DNA of 64,000 bases from Desarmillaria ectypa (GCA_030407005.1 JAUDYN010000009.1:1302001-1366000); one strand, 5' to 3'; shown: positions 1-11,552, counted from the stretch's first letter. Numbers and translations: made by a program. Notes: generated by a model from the sequence alone, not told the origin.

Positions 1-237
1 CATATACAGCAACCGCGTCTACCATGATGGCAAAAACAGCTCTTGTAGCTTGCTAGACACTCAACGCGGTCATGCACTCTTCACCAAAACGTCGGTTTGT
101 AATTTGTTCTTAATGATCTGCATGATAAACAAAATACAGGAGGCTCTATTGTTAGAACCAGCTCGTACCTGAGTCGATTATCGTCCAGTCCATATGGTGG
201 TTAGCTACCGTCAGAGGAGTTGGCCTCGAAACTGAAA

Positions 238-1171
238 CTAGACTTGAACGTTAACTGCGGCGTCCCTTGGCTTCGCCACGTCTAACGCGAGTGACCACCC
301 CGACCACCACCTACTATCACTCCACGTGGAAGAGGAACTAGACTCTGGCTTCAACAGGGATACCTTGTCCATATCTATGGGCGACTCCTTTACGGCTAGC
401 CGTTGACACGAACGAGACATATTCCGCGCGATAGCCCACACCACGTGGGACCCTTGACTATAAAAAGGCTACTAGTATATGATATGGAATTTGGAAAAAA
501 AAGTAAAGATACGCACATTTGTGTTGCCATAAGAACGGTGCAAGCGAGTACCAGCATGACACTGAGAGCAATATCGAAGTCCTTGTGATATTTAGCCAGC
601 TTCAAGCCCCACCACACCAACAACCACACGAGGAACACGGTTTTGCAGACACTTTCCAAGGTAATGATCAGCACCTGGCAAGGGGAGAAGTTTAAAACAA
701 CACATACAAGGACTGTACCGCGGCGAACTTCAACGCGGGCTCTACTATACGCCTGGGATACTTTAGCCGGTATAAAAGAAGCCCGATGAAGATGGATTGT
801 TCGGTCGTTGCTTGGAAGAGCCAGAGCAGTCCGGCACAAATGATCTCAACATGCATGGACATCTGGAGCATAACTTGTAGGAAAATTATAGAGAAGAGGG
901 CCTGGAAAATAGCGTCGGGAATGATTCTCGAATGAGGATAGGACGCAGATCTTACACTGAAGTGATGTATGAGCAAAGGGCGTCGCATTTGTTTACGATA
1001 TGTTAGCTCGAAGATATCTTTCCCCCGAAGATCAGCTTGGGGTATAAACAGGGGCGGTAATGAAGACTCACACAGTCCAGAGATGACCATACAAGCTATT
1101 CGTATCTCACCAATGCGTTCGGAGGTATAGCGCCCTCCCAAGATTGGCGATGTGAGTAACTGCAAATCCAA
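238..1171 (-). CDS. Probable multi-pass membrane protein, unknown function (exons only partly resolved)
   Basis: Minus-strand reading frames hold several hydrophobic helices that must be joined across short introns. One lies near 900-800 (it includes ICAGLLWLF and FIGLLLYRLK). Another lies near 660-520 (KTVFLVWLLVWWGL and ALSVMLVLACTVLM). A hydrophilic serine-rich tail lies near 440-240. The helix spacing and short loops suggest one of the small multi-pass membrane families that are numerous in agaricomycetes, but I cannot name it. No ATG is secure: the longest frame opens at a TTG near 1171, so the 5' end is likely in an upstream exon. It could also be a decayed copy. The order of exons is inferred and the end points are approximate. 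Confidence 0.35.
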
Positions 1172-1275
1172 CGCGACGGACGTCCAGAAAGTACTCAGAA
1201 CATCTTGACATCAGCTATTAGTCCTCGTCTGATAGAAAAGGTTCAGGGCTTACAAGTGACTGTGTTCATCTGATT

Positions 1276-1312
1276 CTTCTCGAAAGACAGTTGCATAAAC
1301 TCTTTCGAGAAG
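1276..1312. repeat. Perfect 11-bp inverted repeat with heat-shock-element-like arms
   Basis: CTTCTCGAAAG at 1276-1286 is the exact reverse complement of CTTTCGAGAAG at 1302-1312, with a 15-nt spacer. Each arm contains TTCnnGAA, the core unit of a heat-shock element. The repeat lies just beyond the 3' end of the minus-strand secreted protein (which ends near 1337) and upstream of the membrane-protein exons. It could be an RNA hairpin at the transcript end or a factor-binding site. Confidence 0.5.
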
Positions 1313-1336
1313 CGAAGCAGCACAAACTCAATACAA

Positions 1337-2659
1337 TTAGTACACATGTAAAGAATGATCATGTAGATGAGGGTCGGTATGGGATACTAGAAAAATGACT
1401 CGTTTATCAATCAAGAATGAATAAGTGGGAAGCGAACATACAAATGCAACAGTAGTGGGATAGACTATGACCATGTTGATCTTCATTACTTCTTCAACAG
1501 CCTTGTCTGACAAGCTTACGGTGCTTGAGGTGGAAACGTTCGGTGCGAAGAAACTGGGCACAAAGGGATATTCCACTGTAGCCTCGGCATAAGCCCGGGC
1601 CGCTAACATCCATTAGGGCAAATCTAAGGTCGACCTCGACGTGACCTTACCACAGTCACCTCTATTTGGACCAAGGCTTGCACAATGTACATCGGGCTGG
1701 GAATGCACCAAATTCCTGAACATATATCTGTATCATCAAGTATAAGTCATTAGGGTGCACTTGCGCTGGAAATTGAACGTACCGGCAGATACTTGTATCG
1801 ATGTCCAAGTTGCTGAGTGACTTCACACATGTGCTTTTGCTACACAAAGACTTCAGTTCTTTGTATAACAACTTCTTTGGGAAAAGGGCCGACGTACGAA
1901 TCGTACTGCTGGTTATTTCCAGTGCAATATTCCAAAGCTGCTGTACATACATCTTCGGAAACTTTTTGCGAAATAACACTTGTAGCGTTATCCTTGTCGT
2001 CTAATGGCATTTCCAAAGAGATCTTGTCAGATAGCATGAGCGCTGCAGTAGCAAGGAATTTGTCTAGCTTGCGGGGCATGAAATCGTAGGCGTCGATTTG
2101 CAAGTCTTCGTTGAAGTGCAGCCACATATCGACCTGCAGTGGAACGACCTGGGAAACGGTGTAGTACATGGAGAAAAGGGCAGTAGCTGATACTACAGAG
2201 AACTGGAGTGCAAGCGCTTCGACGACGACATTCGTAGGATATCCAACCAACTGAATAGAATTGGTTTTGGCCAGGGTTGCGAGTACGCCATAAATGAATT
2301 CTAACAAAAATTATGGGCACGATGAATCTCAGTCATGTGGACAAGAAGCGACTGACCCGTATTGTTATCTGCGCCTCGAAAAACTGCGACGATAGGTCAG
2401 AACGTTGTCAGAGACATTACAAACGACTGACTAGTCATTGCATTGATTCGTCCGATACAATCCGGCGCAAAGAGAGAAGTATGTTCGCCATGTATATGCT
2501 CGATAATTCTTTTCGCAGAAGCTTAGAATAGGGCCTTTCAGAAATCTGAATTAGATACCCTGTCAAGAAAGTCTCGAAAGCGTCGAAGAGCTCAGATGGT
2601 TGGCGTGCTTGAGCTCCGGGATACAGAATGATGATGAGGGCGAGTACATGGAACAACAT
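1337..2659 (-). CDS. Secreted or membrane-anchored conserved basidiomycete protein, function unknown
   Basis: The ATG at 2659 opens a clear signal peptide (MLFHVLALIIILYPGAQA). Later exons carry a pattern I recognise from a conserved basidiomycete family without assigned function: a FIYGVLA segment, a long beta-rich middle, CTAALEYCTGNNQQYDS, then CRYMFRNLVHSQPDVHC and a final ARAYAEATVEYPFVPSF block. Splicing was checked by hand at three places. The donor GTACGT after YDS joins to KSTCV; a second donor GTACGT after CR joins to YMFRN; an intron at 1603-1650 joins GDC to AARAY. All three keep the frame, so this part looks intact. Conserved cysteines fit an extracellular disulphide-bonded domain. 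A hydrophobic stretch near the C-terminus (VIVYPTTVAFV) may be an anchor, and the last exon boundary is not certain. The exons between 2530 and 2310 are the least certain. Confidence 0.6.
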
Positions 2660-3770
2660 TGATTGCGTAGAGAAGATGGTGAACAGTATTGGTGGGGGAT
2701 GCAACGAGCGCGTTTCTTGATATCTCTATCGAATTTTGGACATATTTATACTGTAGCAAAAGGTCCGCTGGAACAAGTTGTAACCAAGAAGGCCGCCCAA
2801 GAAGATGACTGTATAATATCATGAGCACTCGTCCAATGGACCAGGATAAGATCGAGGGAATGTTTGGGCCAATCTATATGAAACCATAAGATAGTATCAT
2901 TGTATCATTCACGCATGTCATTAGTGATCCGGTAATTATATAGGGCTAGATGAGACGTAGTTCTGCGGCAGCCGTTAGTCTGAAGCTCTCAGTATGTGCT
3001 GGAAATTTTGACGTACCAGTATGAACAATAGAGAACCCAGTGATATCGTGCTTCCCTCAAAAACTTCAAGCATTGGAGCAATTACGTCTCATCGGATAAT
3101 TGCTATGATTGGCGCCCCTTGGCATCTGCCATCGAGGTTGATTCAAGATTGTCAAGATTGACAGGGAGTCAGGCCACTGGTTGTACCATGACGCAGAACG
3201 CATAGTAGTACGTAGTAGATGCTACAAGGGACGCGACAGCGTGGAAATTATTTTCTATCTTGAGCCATGCCACTCCTTTGACCTGAACAGTGAACTTCAA
3301 CGCCAACATTATACACAAAGAACGTAGTGGAACCTATGCAGGCCATTTGGTGGTAGAGCAGGATGTCCATGCGTGTCAGTAGCGAATAATGGAAAGGTAC
3401 GTGAACTACGGTATACTGTTCCCTTCGTAAACTTACTATTCTACAAAGTTGTAGAACTCTTAGTGCTATCTACGATGAATATTACTCGAAATCACATTCC
3501 ATGCTTGGCAGTGCGAGACTATATGGGAGAAAGCAGCAGATATTTGCTCAAAATGACGGACAAGACCATTTCGTAGGCTCGGGGAACTGAATACCGACAC
3601 GAGCCCAAGCAAATGCCACCAAGTTTTACAGTCCACGGAAGCGAATCATGTCCAGTCAAGAAAAATCGCCTGTGAAAATATGATGCGCTGAATTGAAGCT
3701 CATCATTGTAGATCGCCAAGCAAGGCACATACACCTGTTTATTTCAGCCAAGCAGGGGAAAGGACAAGCA
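2660..3770. other. Intergenic or decayed coding stretch; fragments of a multi-pass membrane gene
   Basis: The minus strand holds scattered hydrophobic fragments, for example VIFLGGLLGYNLFQ near 2800 and HAVASLVASTTYYYAFCVMV near 3200. They are separated by stops and by possible short introns. The pattern resembles remnants of the small multi-pass membrane families expanded in agaricomycetes. No continuous model could be built, so this may be a pseudogene or a gene with many tiny exons. No other feature was recognised. Confidence 0.3.
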
Positions 3771-4069
3771 GCTCCCCTTTGTGCATCAGAGCTAATCTTT
3801 TCCCAGTAAATATTCTCGCCGTGGTGGGATTTTTACCACGGATTGAAAGCTTTACCATAAAACTGCGGCAATGGTTCGTGGTGTTCAATATCTATACATT
3901 ACACGCCGCCGATCATCTCGCCATGACTTCCATACGGCTCAGGCAAAAGTTGACGTTGGACTTCCCATCGAAGAGACGGCTCCATATTATCTTTTTCCCA
4001 GTGTTCGGCTATTGAACCACCCGCTTCTCACTATCCCGAGCTTCCGGTCTTGGAAATAAATGCCTCATC

Positions 4070-4076
4070 TATATAA
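4070..4076 (+). promoter_or_regulatory. TATA box of the laccase gene
   Basis: TATATAA lies 55 bp upstream of the laccase ATG at 4131, a normal distance for a basidiomycete core promoter. Confidence 0.5.
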
Positions 4077-4130
4077 CTTGGTGTTTCGATGCAATAAAGC
4101 CTCGTCCCCGTTCGTCCCTCTCAATTCAAT

Positions 4131-6842
4131 ATGGGCATCACAGTGGTCTTCTTACTTGTCTCCTTTCTTTCGTCGGCCTATGGCGAGACTCATCACTTTC
4201 CTCTCAGTATTGACACCAAAGTCATTGCTCCTGACGGTTTTTCTCGATCGTAGGACTTAGCTGCATCAATACGCTCCGTTTCATTGATAGTGTATACGTT
4301 GCAGTGCTATAACACCAAATGGAACCTTCCCCGGCCCGACGTTCAAAGTCAACAAGGGCGACGATGTCCATATTGTGACTACAAATAATCTTGCTGATCC
4401 TGGGATGCGAAGAAGTACCTCAATTGTAGGGTTCCATAGCGTCAAAGCACATATAGATTGACTATTTTTGCCCTCTAGCATTGGCATGGCTTCTTCCAAG
4501 CTCGTACGTCAGCTATGGATGGACCCTCGTAAGCGCGCCATCCCGCGTATCAATTTTGAATCAATGCTTAGCAACCCCAGCTTCGTTAACCAGTGCCCGA
4601 TTCCGCCGGAATCTACTTTCGACTATGCTTTTAGTACCATTGGACAAAGTGGCAAGTACGTACAATTTCGATATGTGCAGAGTACTTGCGATCTCATGGA
4701 TTCCGTTAGCTACTGGTACCATTCTCATCTTTCAACGCAGTATTGTGATGGTTTAAGAGGAGCATTCATCGTTTACGGTGGGTACGAAGCTTGTGTCCTA
4801 TTGCAGAGATTCTCAGCTCTATGTACAGACCCGGATGACCCTCTTGCCCATCTGTATGACGTGGATGATGGTATGTTATCTTCAAATTTTACTCGCGTGC
4901 AATATACCGATGGGTGCATAGACAGTACCATCATTACGCTCGCAGACTGGTATCACAACCTCGCACCGGACGCGCAGAATAGATTCTTCCAAACCGGGAC
5001 TGTCCCGTAAGTTCTAGCTGTCCAAAATTTGCGAGCTGGCTGACTTTGCCGGTCGTTAGGATTCCTGATTCTGGTATGTGCCTGCATGCACCCCAGCACC
5101 CCCTCATCATTTACTTTGAAACACAGGTCTTATTAATGGCGTCGGGCGCTACAATGGCGGCGTCAGTCTTGTAGCTCTTTACTCGTCACCCCTGGAACTC
5201 ACTCAGCATCAATAGCCCTTAGTACCCTACTCCGTAATCAAAGTCGAAAAAGGCAAACGCTACCGTCTGCGTCTCATATCGATCTCCTGCCGCCCTTTCT
5301 TCACATTCTCAATTGACAACCACAACATCAGTGCAATGGAGTTCGATGGGGTTGAGCACGACCCGGTCACGGTGCAGAACATTGATATCTATGCAGGTTG
5401 GTTCCCGTCGGAATATTCTTGAGTGTAACTTCTAACACAAATTGGGCACGTAGCACAACGCGTCTCAGTCATTCTCGAAGCGAACCAGCCTATTGATAAT
5501 TATTGGATTCGCGCGCCGTAAGTCTCGATTTTCAATGTACCGAACACCGGATTTATCAGTGTTAGTCCAACTGGTGGAAGCGCGGCTGGAAACCCTAACT
5601 GTAGGAGCCTGCGTCTTCCATCTCTTTTTCCTCAGCTCATTACGCTATAGTCAACCCTGGTTTGACACGCGCAATTTTGCGGTATGAGGGTGCGCCCGAC
5701 AGTGAACCCACTACGAACAATACGCCCGGTACCAAGCTAAATGAAGCTGATATGCATGTTCGTTCTATTACCTGATATGATCCAAGCAAATCCTGACCAA
5801 GTCTTCGTAATGTAGCCTATTGCCCAAGAAGGGCCCGGAAAGGTAAGTATTACACGGATTTCAAGTGTACAAGCTAATCCTTTCCTAGTTGGGAGACGGT
5901 CCTCCAGATGTTGCTTATACTTTGAGTATCACGCAGGTCCGTAATGTCCTCTTAAAGTAGTCTTGTCACTGAATGCGCCAAATACCAGCCAAATCCTCCG
6001 TTCTTTGATATCAATGGCATTTCCTACATCTCGCCTTCCGTTCCTGTCCTTTTACAGATCCTAAGTGGTGCTGCGCAGCCACAAGATTTCCTTCCTTCGG
6101 TAGGTGGTTGCGGTTTCTTCTATTCGTGTATTGATTGGTATCGTTACGTTTTCAGGAACAAGTAAGTCTCGTACATCAAAACCGTGTACTTATTGTTCTC
6201 AAGCCATTGGTAAGATCTTCTTTCTCCCACCAAACAAAACGATAGAGATTTCGATCCCGGGTGCTGGGGGTAAGTCTCATGCGCCTTTTCCATTAACATA
6301 CTTATTTATTTTGGCAGCTCACCCGTTTCACTGTGCGTTCCGTTCTGAATACTCGATTATCCATATCTCAAGCAGTATGGACAGTACACGGACATAACTT
6401 CGACATTATTCGCACTTCCAACTCTGACGTGACGAATTATGTCAACCCGCCAAGGCGCGACGTCGTTCCCAGTACGTTACCTTCCTTTGATTCTTCTTTC
6501 TTTGATATCAACGCAATCACACAGTCAACGGTGGAAACACGACATTCCGGTTCTTCAGCGTAAGTCTACGCAGAAAACAAAATATATTTCTAATTGTCGA
6601 CACAGGATAATCCGGGAGCCTGGTTTTTGCACTGGTGAGGAGTCATACATTCAGTTAAACTCTGTAGATCATCTGATGAGTATCTGATAGCCACATCGAC
6701 TGGCATCTGGAAGCCGGGTTGGCTATAGTTTTCGCGGAGAGTCCGGCTGACAACATTGAGGGTCCGCATGCCCAAACCACGCCTCAAGATTGGCTGACAT
6801 TGTGCCCGGATTACAATGCCCTGTCGTCAGATTTGCAGTAAT
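4131..6842 (+). CDS. Laccase (multicopper oxidase, EC 1.10.3.2)
   Basis: Secreted blue copper oxidase that oxidises phenols and reduces oxygen to water at a T1 plus T2/T3 copper centre; roles include lignin breakdown, pigment and morphogenesis. The ATG at 4131 gives a signal peptide ([18 protein letters not shown]) and a TATA box lies 55 bp upstream. All four copper signatures appear once the introns are removed: HWHGFF (near 4480), [17 protein letters not shown] (near 4712), HPFHLHGH (6321-6396) and [12 protein letters not shown] (near 6630-6720). More than a dozen short introns interrupt the gene, several falling inside the copper motifs. Splice frames were checked through the first half and at both C-terminal copper motifs; no disabling change was seen. 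The residue after HLEAG, axial to the T1 copper, is Leu rather than Phe. The protein ends LSSDLQ at 6842, and its length (about 520 aa) is normal. Confidence 0.95.
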
Positions 6843-7556
6843 AAAGCGGGTCCAGAGTCACTCCGCACCAATGTGTTAATCCCCAGCTGTCATATTAGCT
6901 TCAAGCTCGTTAATACATGCGTACATTTGCATCTTTACTAGCTAAGCAAGAAGATACCAGTCCCACAAGAGCGCCTCGCCAGTAGCACTTCCATACCTAG
7001 ATCAGAAATCTCGGAGTGTATGCGATAGGGATTGTTCTTATTTCAATTGTTTCTGAATGCAAGGTCGATTCCTCTCAATTTCAGGGTTAGCCGGCGTCAG
7101 ACCCCTGGATGGGCACCTTCTACTCCTAATGACGCACTGTTTCTGCGGAGAATGCCTGGGAAGGATACGATAGTTTTTTGAACACGTAGGCCCTATCATT
7201 TCAGTTGGGGCAGAGAAAACCACTTTGTTCGTCCTGCGAGTAACCTATCATATACGGTCCAAATGAGCGCTCGCAGCAGAGGTATCGTTTAATGGATCTC
7301 GGATAGACACTTGCCCTTTGTTGCACGTCAAATGATAGCGACGTAGTAGCACTCTCATTATACACCAGCACGTCTGCTGACTTCTACTAGTACATAGATA
7401 ATCCAGACCTATCGAAAGATAACAGCCATTAACCAAAGCATGAAATCGTATACTACAAATAAAACGCACCATATAAACATAATTAAGCAATCTTCAGAGT
7501 TTTCGTGGCCAAGACCTTCTTCTGAAAACCGGCAAGGATCAGTCTCGGTGCTCGTC
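6843..7556. other. Intergenic, no gene recognised
   Basis: This is the 3' flank of the laccase (+) converging on the XPG-like gene (-). Open frames here are short, lack recognisable domains and look like chance ORFs. I see no repeat or RNA gene. Confidence 0.5.
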
Positions 7557-8969
7557 TCAGTCCTCGTTCTCATCCTCGTCCTTCTCCCGCTTGCTCTGTA
7601 CACGCGAATTCTTCGCCTTCAGAGCAAGCAACTCTTCATACGTCTGTACCAAGTCTGGCCGCGCCTCTCGCACCAACACAGCAGGGAGCCATAGCTTCAG
7701 CGGGGACAGTGGATCCACAGGCTCCTTCGGCGCCTTCCAATCCGGCAGTGGACGCCTCGTACCCTTCACACCCGCCTCTGCAAGATACACCAACATCCGT
7801 GGATCCACTTCGACATAATACAACAACTCATCACTGAAAAAAGGATCCTCCTTCTTTTTCGTAATCCTCAATATCCAATCACGATCTACCCCTACGCGTT
7901 GGCTCCCTGAAAACGTCCCCCCGAGCGTGAACACAGGCTGATCAGGCGACATCGCGTACCGCCGCATCGCCCGAATCACGATCGACGGCCATACAATCGT
8001 CCTAAACCGTTTCACGATCTCCGACTTCCAGCCCCACTCGAAATATCGCTCGCATATTGACGCGAGGGCGGGTAGGGTCAGTTCTCGGCGGGACCATTGT
8101 ATGTCGTGGGATATCGTGATGGTGGGCTTTGCGTAGGCAAGGAGCATGTCGACGTCGGGGAAGAAGGAAGAGACGCGGACGAACCGTGCGAATCGGGCCA
8201 AGGAGGGAGAGAAGGCGTCGGAGGGTGTATTGAGTTCCTGAATGAGCTCGGCACGCCAGGATGGTATGAAAGCTTCCAGTTCGGTTCGAGTCATGGTAGT
8301 AGCTGCTCTGAGGAGCGAGTCGGCGAAGCCTAGACGGGTAAGCTCGATAGCGATTTCCATAAAGTTGCAGTCGAATGCTCCAGTCTGGGTGCAGAGTCGT
8401 GATATGAAGATAAGACTTGCTCTGTTATATCCGAGGTCGGCAAGGCGATGGACGAGGTACTGCTCCTGTTTGCCCTTATCGTTCGGCGCGCCACGGTGAG
8501 TCGACGACGGATTTTGAATGACAGTATGAGCACCGTACAGAAATGCCTCAAAGTCGTCGGTTAATATACCATCGATGACGCCGTGCGCGTTGAGCAACGC
8601 GAGGTCGACAACGGCGTCACCCGACGCAGTCCTGTGTTCAATGCCGAATGCCTCTGCCAACTCCTTCAGGCCGCTCGTCAGCTCCTTCTCCATCGGATGG
8701 CGTTCCTTCGTTGTATGTGGTCCATCAAATACGAATAGAGGAAGAACTGGGCGCTTTAGAAGTGCGGCGATGCGAAAGAACAATACTCTTAGCTCTTTAT
8801 TCTCGCCTGCCTGGCCATACTCTGAGTGCTTGAACCAAGGAGACACCTCGATACCGAGTCGGAATGCACGTAATGAAGGGTCACCGTGACGGAGAGAGAA
8901 GGCAGTGAGTGAATTTATAGTGCCAGAATTTTTGAAGAGCGGCCTGAGCCAGTCTCTCGACCTTAACAT
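7557..8969 (-). CDS. XPG/Rad2-family PIN-domain protein with altered catalytic residues
   Basis: A single-exon protein of about 470 aa when started at the ATG at 8969. The frame continues upstream to a TTG, but the ATG matches the family N-terminus. The N-region resembles XPG-N (RAFRLGIEVSPWF, then LRVLFFRIAALLKRPVLPLFVFDG). XPG-I follows (GIEHRTASGDAVVDLALLN then GVIDGILTDDFEAFLYG). A helix-hairpin-helix-like and C-terminal region ends in an acidic tail (KREKDEDENED). The family are Mg-dependent structure-specific nucleases (FEN1, XPG, GEN1). By motif alignment to FEN1, Asp34 is Glu, Glu158 is Asp, Glu160 is Val and Asp181 is Glu, while Asp86 and Asp179 remain. Agaricomycetes carry many XPG-like paralogues, so this one may be catalytically weak or a DNA-binding derivative. 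The family call is firm; the activity is inferred. Confidence 0.82.
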   Translation of the reverse strand: MLRSRDWLRPLFKNSGTINSLTAFSLRHGDPSLRAFRLGIEVSPWFKHSEYGQAGENKELRVLFFRIAALLKRPVLPLFVFDGPHTTKERHPMEKELTSGLKELAEAFGIEHRTASGDAVVDLALLNAHGVIDGILTDDFEAFLYGAHTVIQNPSSTHRGAPNDKGKQEQYLVHRLADLGYNRASLIFISRLCTQTGAFDCNFMEIAIELTRLGFADSLLRAATTMTRTELEAFIPSWRAELIQELNTPSDAFSPSLARFARFVRVSSFFPDVDMLLAYAKPTITISHDIQWSRRELTLPALASICERYFEWGWKSEIVKRFRTIVWPSIVIRAMRRYAMSPDQPVFTLGGTFSGSQRVGVDRDWILRITKKKEDPFFSDELLYYVEVDPRMLVYLAEAGVKGTRRPLPDWKAPKEPVDPLSPLKLWLPAVLVREARPDLVQTYEELLALKAKNSRVQSKREKDEDENED

Positions 8970-9204
8970 CGCCGTCAATTCGAAGGCATCACTTGGCAAC
9001 GTGGGAAAGCATGACGGCCTTCCTATCAGACGCGAAGAACAAAAGTTGCGTGGTTTCTAACTTTTTTTTCTTATTTTATTTGCTTCAATGAAGGCTATGT
9101 ATGCGCTGCTATTCAACAATAATTAATGCCGTCGAGCGCGTACCGTCTAACCGCCACTACGCTACGATATAAAGTAAAGTAATGGTATGTATACATGGAA
9201 TCCT

Positions 9205-11487
9205 TTAGAGCTCATCGTGGTCTCGGAATGCCTCCTGGTCATCGTCAGAGGGTCCAGCCGCGTTATACAATTTTGTCGTTATGGGGTTGACAATGGCTTG
9301 GACCTCTGCAGGGCATGTTATCAGAACTAGTCATCACAGATTAAAGAGGAGACGAAGACGTACCAGCCAACTTCTCTTCAAGGTCTTCCTCAGTCGCTGA
9401 AGAGCCATACTCATCCAACCAGTCGGTCGTGTCCTTGACAGCGTCAAGGATGGTTTTCTTGTCCTCATCGTTGATCTTTCCTCCTAGACCCTCCTGGTCG
9501 CCAATCTGAGACTTCAATCCGTATACAAAGGCGGATAGGGAGTTCAATGCTTCGATGCGCTTGCGCTGGGCCTCATCCTCGGAGGCGAACTTCTCAGCCT
9601 CAGCCACCATACGATCAATCTCCTCCTGTGACAGACGGCCCTTTTCATTGGTGATTGTAATCGACTCTGACTTGCCACTGTCAAAATTATTAGCAAAGAA
9701 ACGAACGGAGCATCAAAATAGTTCACTCACGTTCCCTTGTCAGCAGCGGCAACCTTCATGATACCATTGGCATCAATCTCAAACGTAACCTCAATCTGAG
9801 GGACACCACGAGGTGCAGGAGGGATACCAGACAGCTCGAATTTGCCGAGAAGGTTATTATCCTTGGTCAAGGAACGTTCACCTTCGAAGACTTGGATCAA
9901 CACGGTAGGCTGGTTGTCAGCGGCAGTCGAAAAGCTAAGGCAAGTTGTCAGTCTAAGGAACTTGTAAACACATCAAACAAACATACATTTGGCTCTTCCT
10001 GGTGGGGATGACAGTGTTCCTAGGAATCAACTTGGTGAAGACACCGCCAGTGGTTTCGATACCGAGAGTGAGCGGGCAGACGTCGACGAGGACAACATCG
10101 GCGGTTCCTTCCGCACCAGAGAGAATACCACCCTGGACGGCAGCACCGTAGGCAACGGCCTCATCGGGGTTGATACCCTTGGAGGGCTCCTTGCCACCGA
10201 AATACTCCTTAAGGAGTTGCTGGACCTTGGGAATACGAGTTGATCCACCAACAAGTACGACCTAGAACGATGTAAGTATGGACAAACAAAGCAAAACTGG
10301 TAACTTACTTCGTCAACGTCTTCCTTCTTAACACCGGCATCCTTGAGAACCTGTTCGACAGGCTTCATCGTCTTCCTGAAGAGATCCATGTTCAACTCCT
10401 CGAACTTGGCCCGGGTCAAAGTCTCCGAAAAGTCATTGCCATCCTCGAAACTTTCGATTTCGATGCGGGTACTCTGTTGGTTGGAGAGCGTCCTCTTGGC
10501 CTTCTCAACCTCCCTCTTTAGTTTACCCATAGCACGGAGGTTGCTCTGAACATCAGTGCCGGTCTTCTTCTTGTATTGCTTGACGAGGTACTCGATGACA
10601 CGGTTATCGAAATCTTCACCACCAAGGTGAGTGTCACCAGCGGTAGCCATGACCTCAAAGACACCGTCATCGATGGACAGGAGGGAGACATCGAAAGTTC
10701 CACCACCGAGATCATAGACGATGATCTGGGACTCGCCACCTTTCTTGTTGAGACCGTAGGCGATGGCGGCAGCGGTGGGTTCGTTGATAATACGGAGAAC
10801 CTGGAGACCGGCGATGGTTCCGGCATCCTTGGTGGCCTGACGCTGAGCATCATTGAAGTCTGTGTCAAAGAGTGAGTACACGTCACCGAAGAGTATGGAG
10901 AAAGAACGCACAGGCGGGGACAGTGACGACGGCATGAGTGACCTTCTCTCCAAGGTATGCCTCGGCAGTCTCCTTCATCTTAGTAAGGACCATGGCACTG
11001 ATTTCCTCGGGAGTGAAATCGCGGGTTTCGCCCTTGTACTCGACAGTGATGGCAGGTTTACCGCTCTTCTCTTGAACCTTGAAAGGCCAATGTTTGATGT
11101 CCCGTTGGATGTCACCATCGTCCATTTTACGACCAATGAGACGCTTGGCATCGAAGACAGTGTTCGTCGGGTTGGAATGGAAGGCGTTCTTGGCGCTGTC
11201 GCCAACAAGACGCTCATCATCGGAGAAGGAGACCCAAGACGGTGTGATACGGTGACCCTGGTCGTTGGCGATAATTTCTACCCGACCACCCTTCTGAACA
11301 CCGACACATGAGTACGTCGTTCCGAGATCTGTTACGCAAGGGTAAGGAAAAGACATCGCCCAATAAGAAAAAAACGGTGGTCACCGATTCCAATGACAGT
11401 TCCATATTCTGCGTGGGCCTCCTCTGCGCGCACAGAGCAGAAAAGGGCTATCAAAGCGAAGAAAGTGAAGGAAAGAACGGATGCCAT
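9205..11487 (-). CDS. kar2: ER-lumenal Hsp70 chaperone BiP/Kar2
   Basis: ATP-driven chaperone of the ER lumen: it helps polypeptides through the translocon, folds secretory proteins and holds the unfolded-protein-response sensor inactive. The ATG at 11487 gives a signal peptide ([21 protein letters not shown]). The nucleotide-binding domain follows with [13 protein letters not shown], then [28 protein letters not shown] and [13 protein letters not shown]. The substrate-binding domain and helical lid come next, and the protein ends in the retention signal HDEL just before the stop at 9205-9207. Several short introns, one after ATVPA-type sequence near 10900, split the gene. The length (about 670 aa) is normal and no defect was seen. 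A UPRE-like TGACGTG lies upstream of its TATA box. Confidence 0.96.
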
Positions 11488-11552
11488 CCATCGTGTCGAC
11501 GACATTTTGGGGAGGAAAAAGAAAGTACAGTTCGAGATGATGGCGGCTGTCC

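Noticed and set aside
396..839. 147-codon minus ORF taken as a single exon
   Set aside because: Its ends are out of keeping with the hydrophobic core; only the middle is likely exon, spliced to neighbours.
8575..8889. 104-codon plus ORF opposite the XPG-like gene
   Set aside because: A shadow of the real minus-strand frame, with no family features.
10853..11311. 152-codon plus ORF opposite BiP
   Set aside because: Antisense shadow caused by codon bias of the strongly conserved BiP gene.
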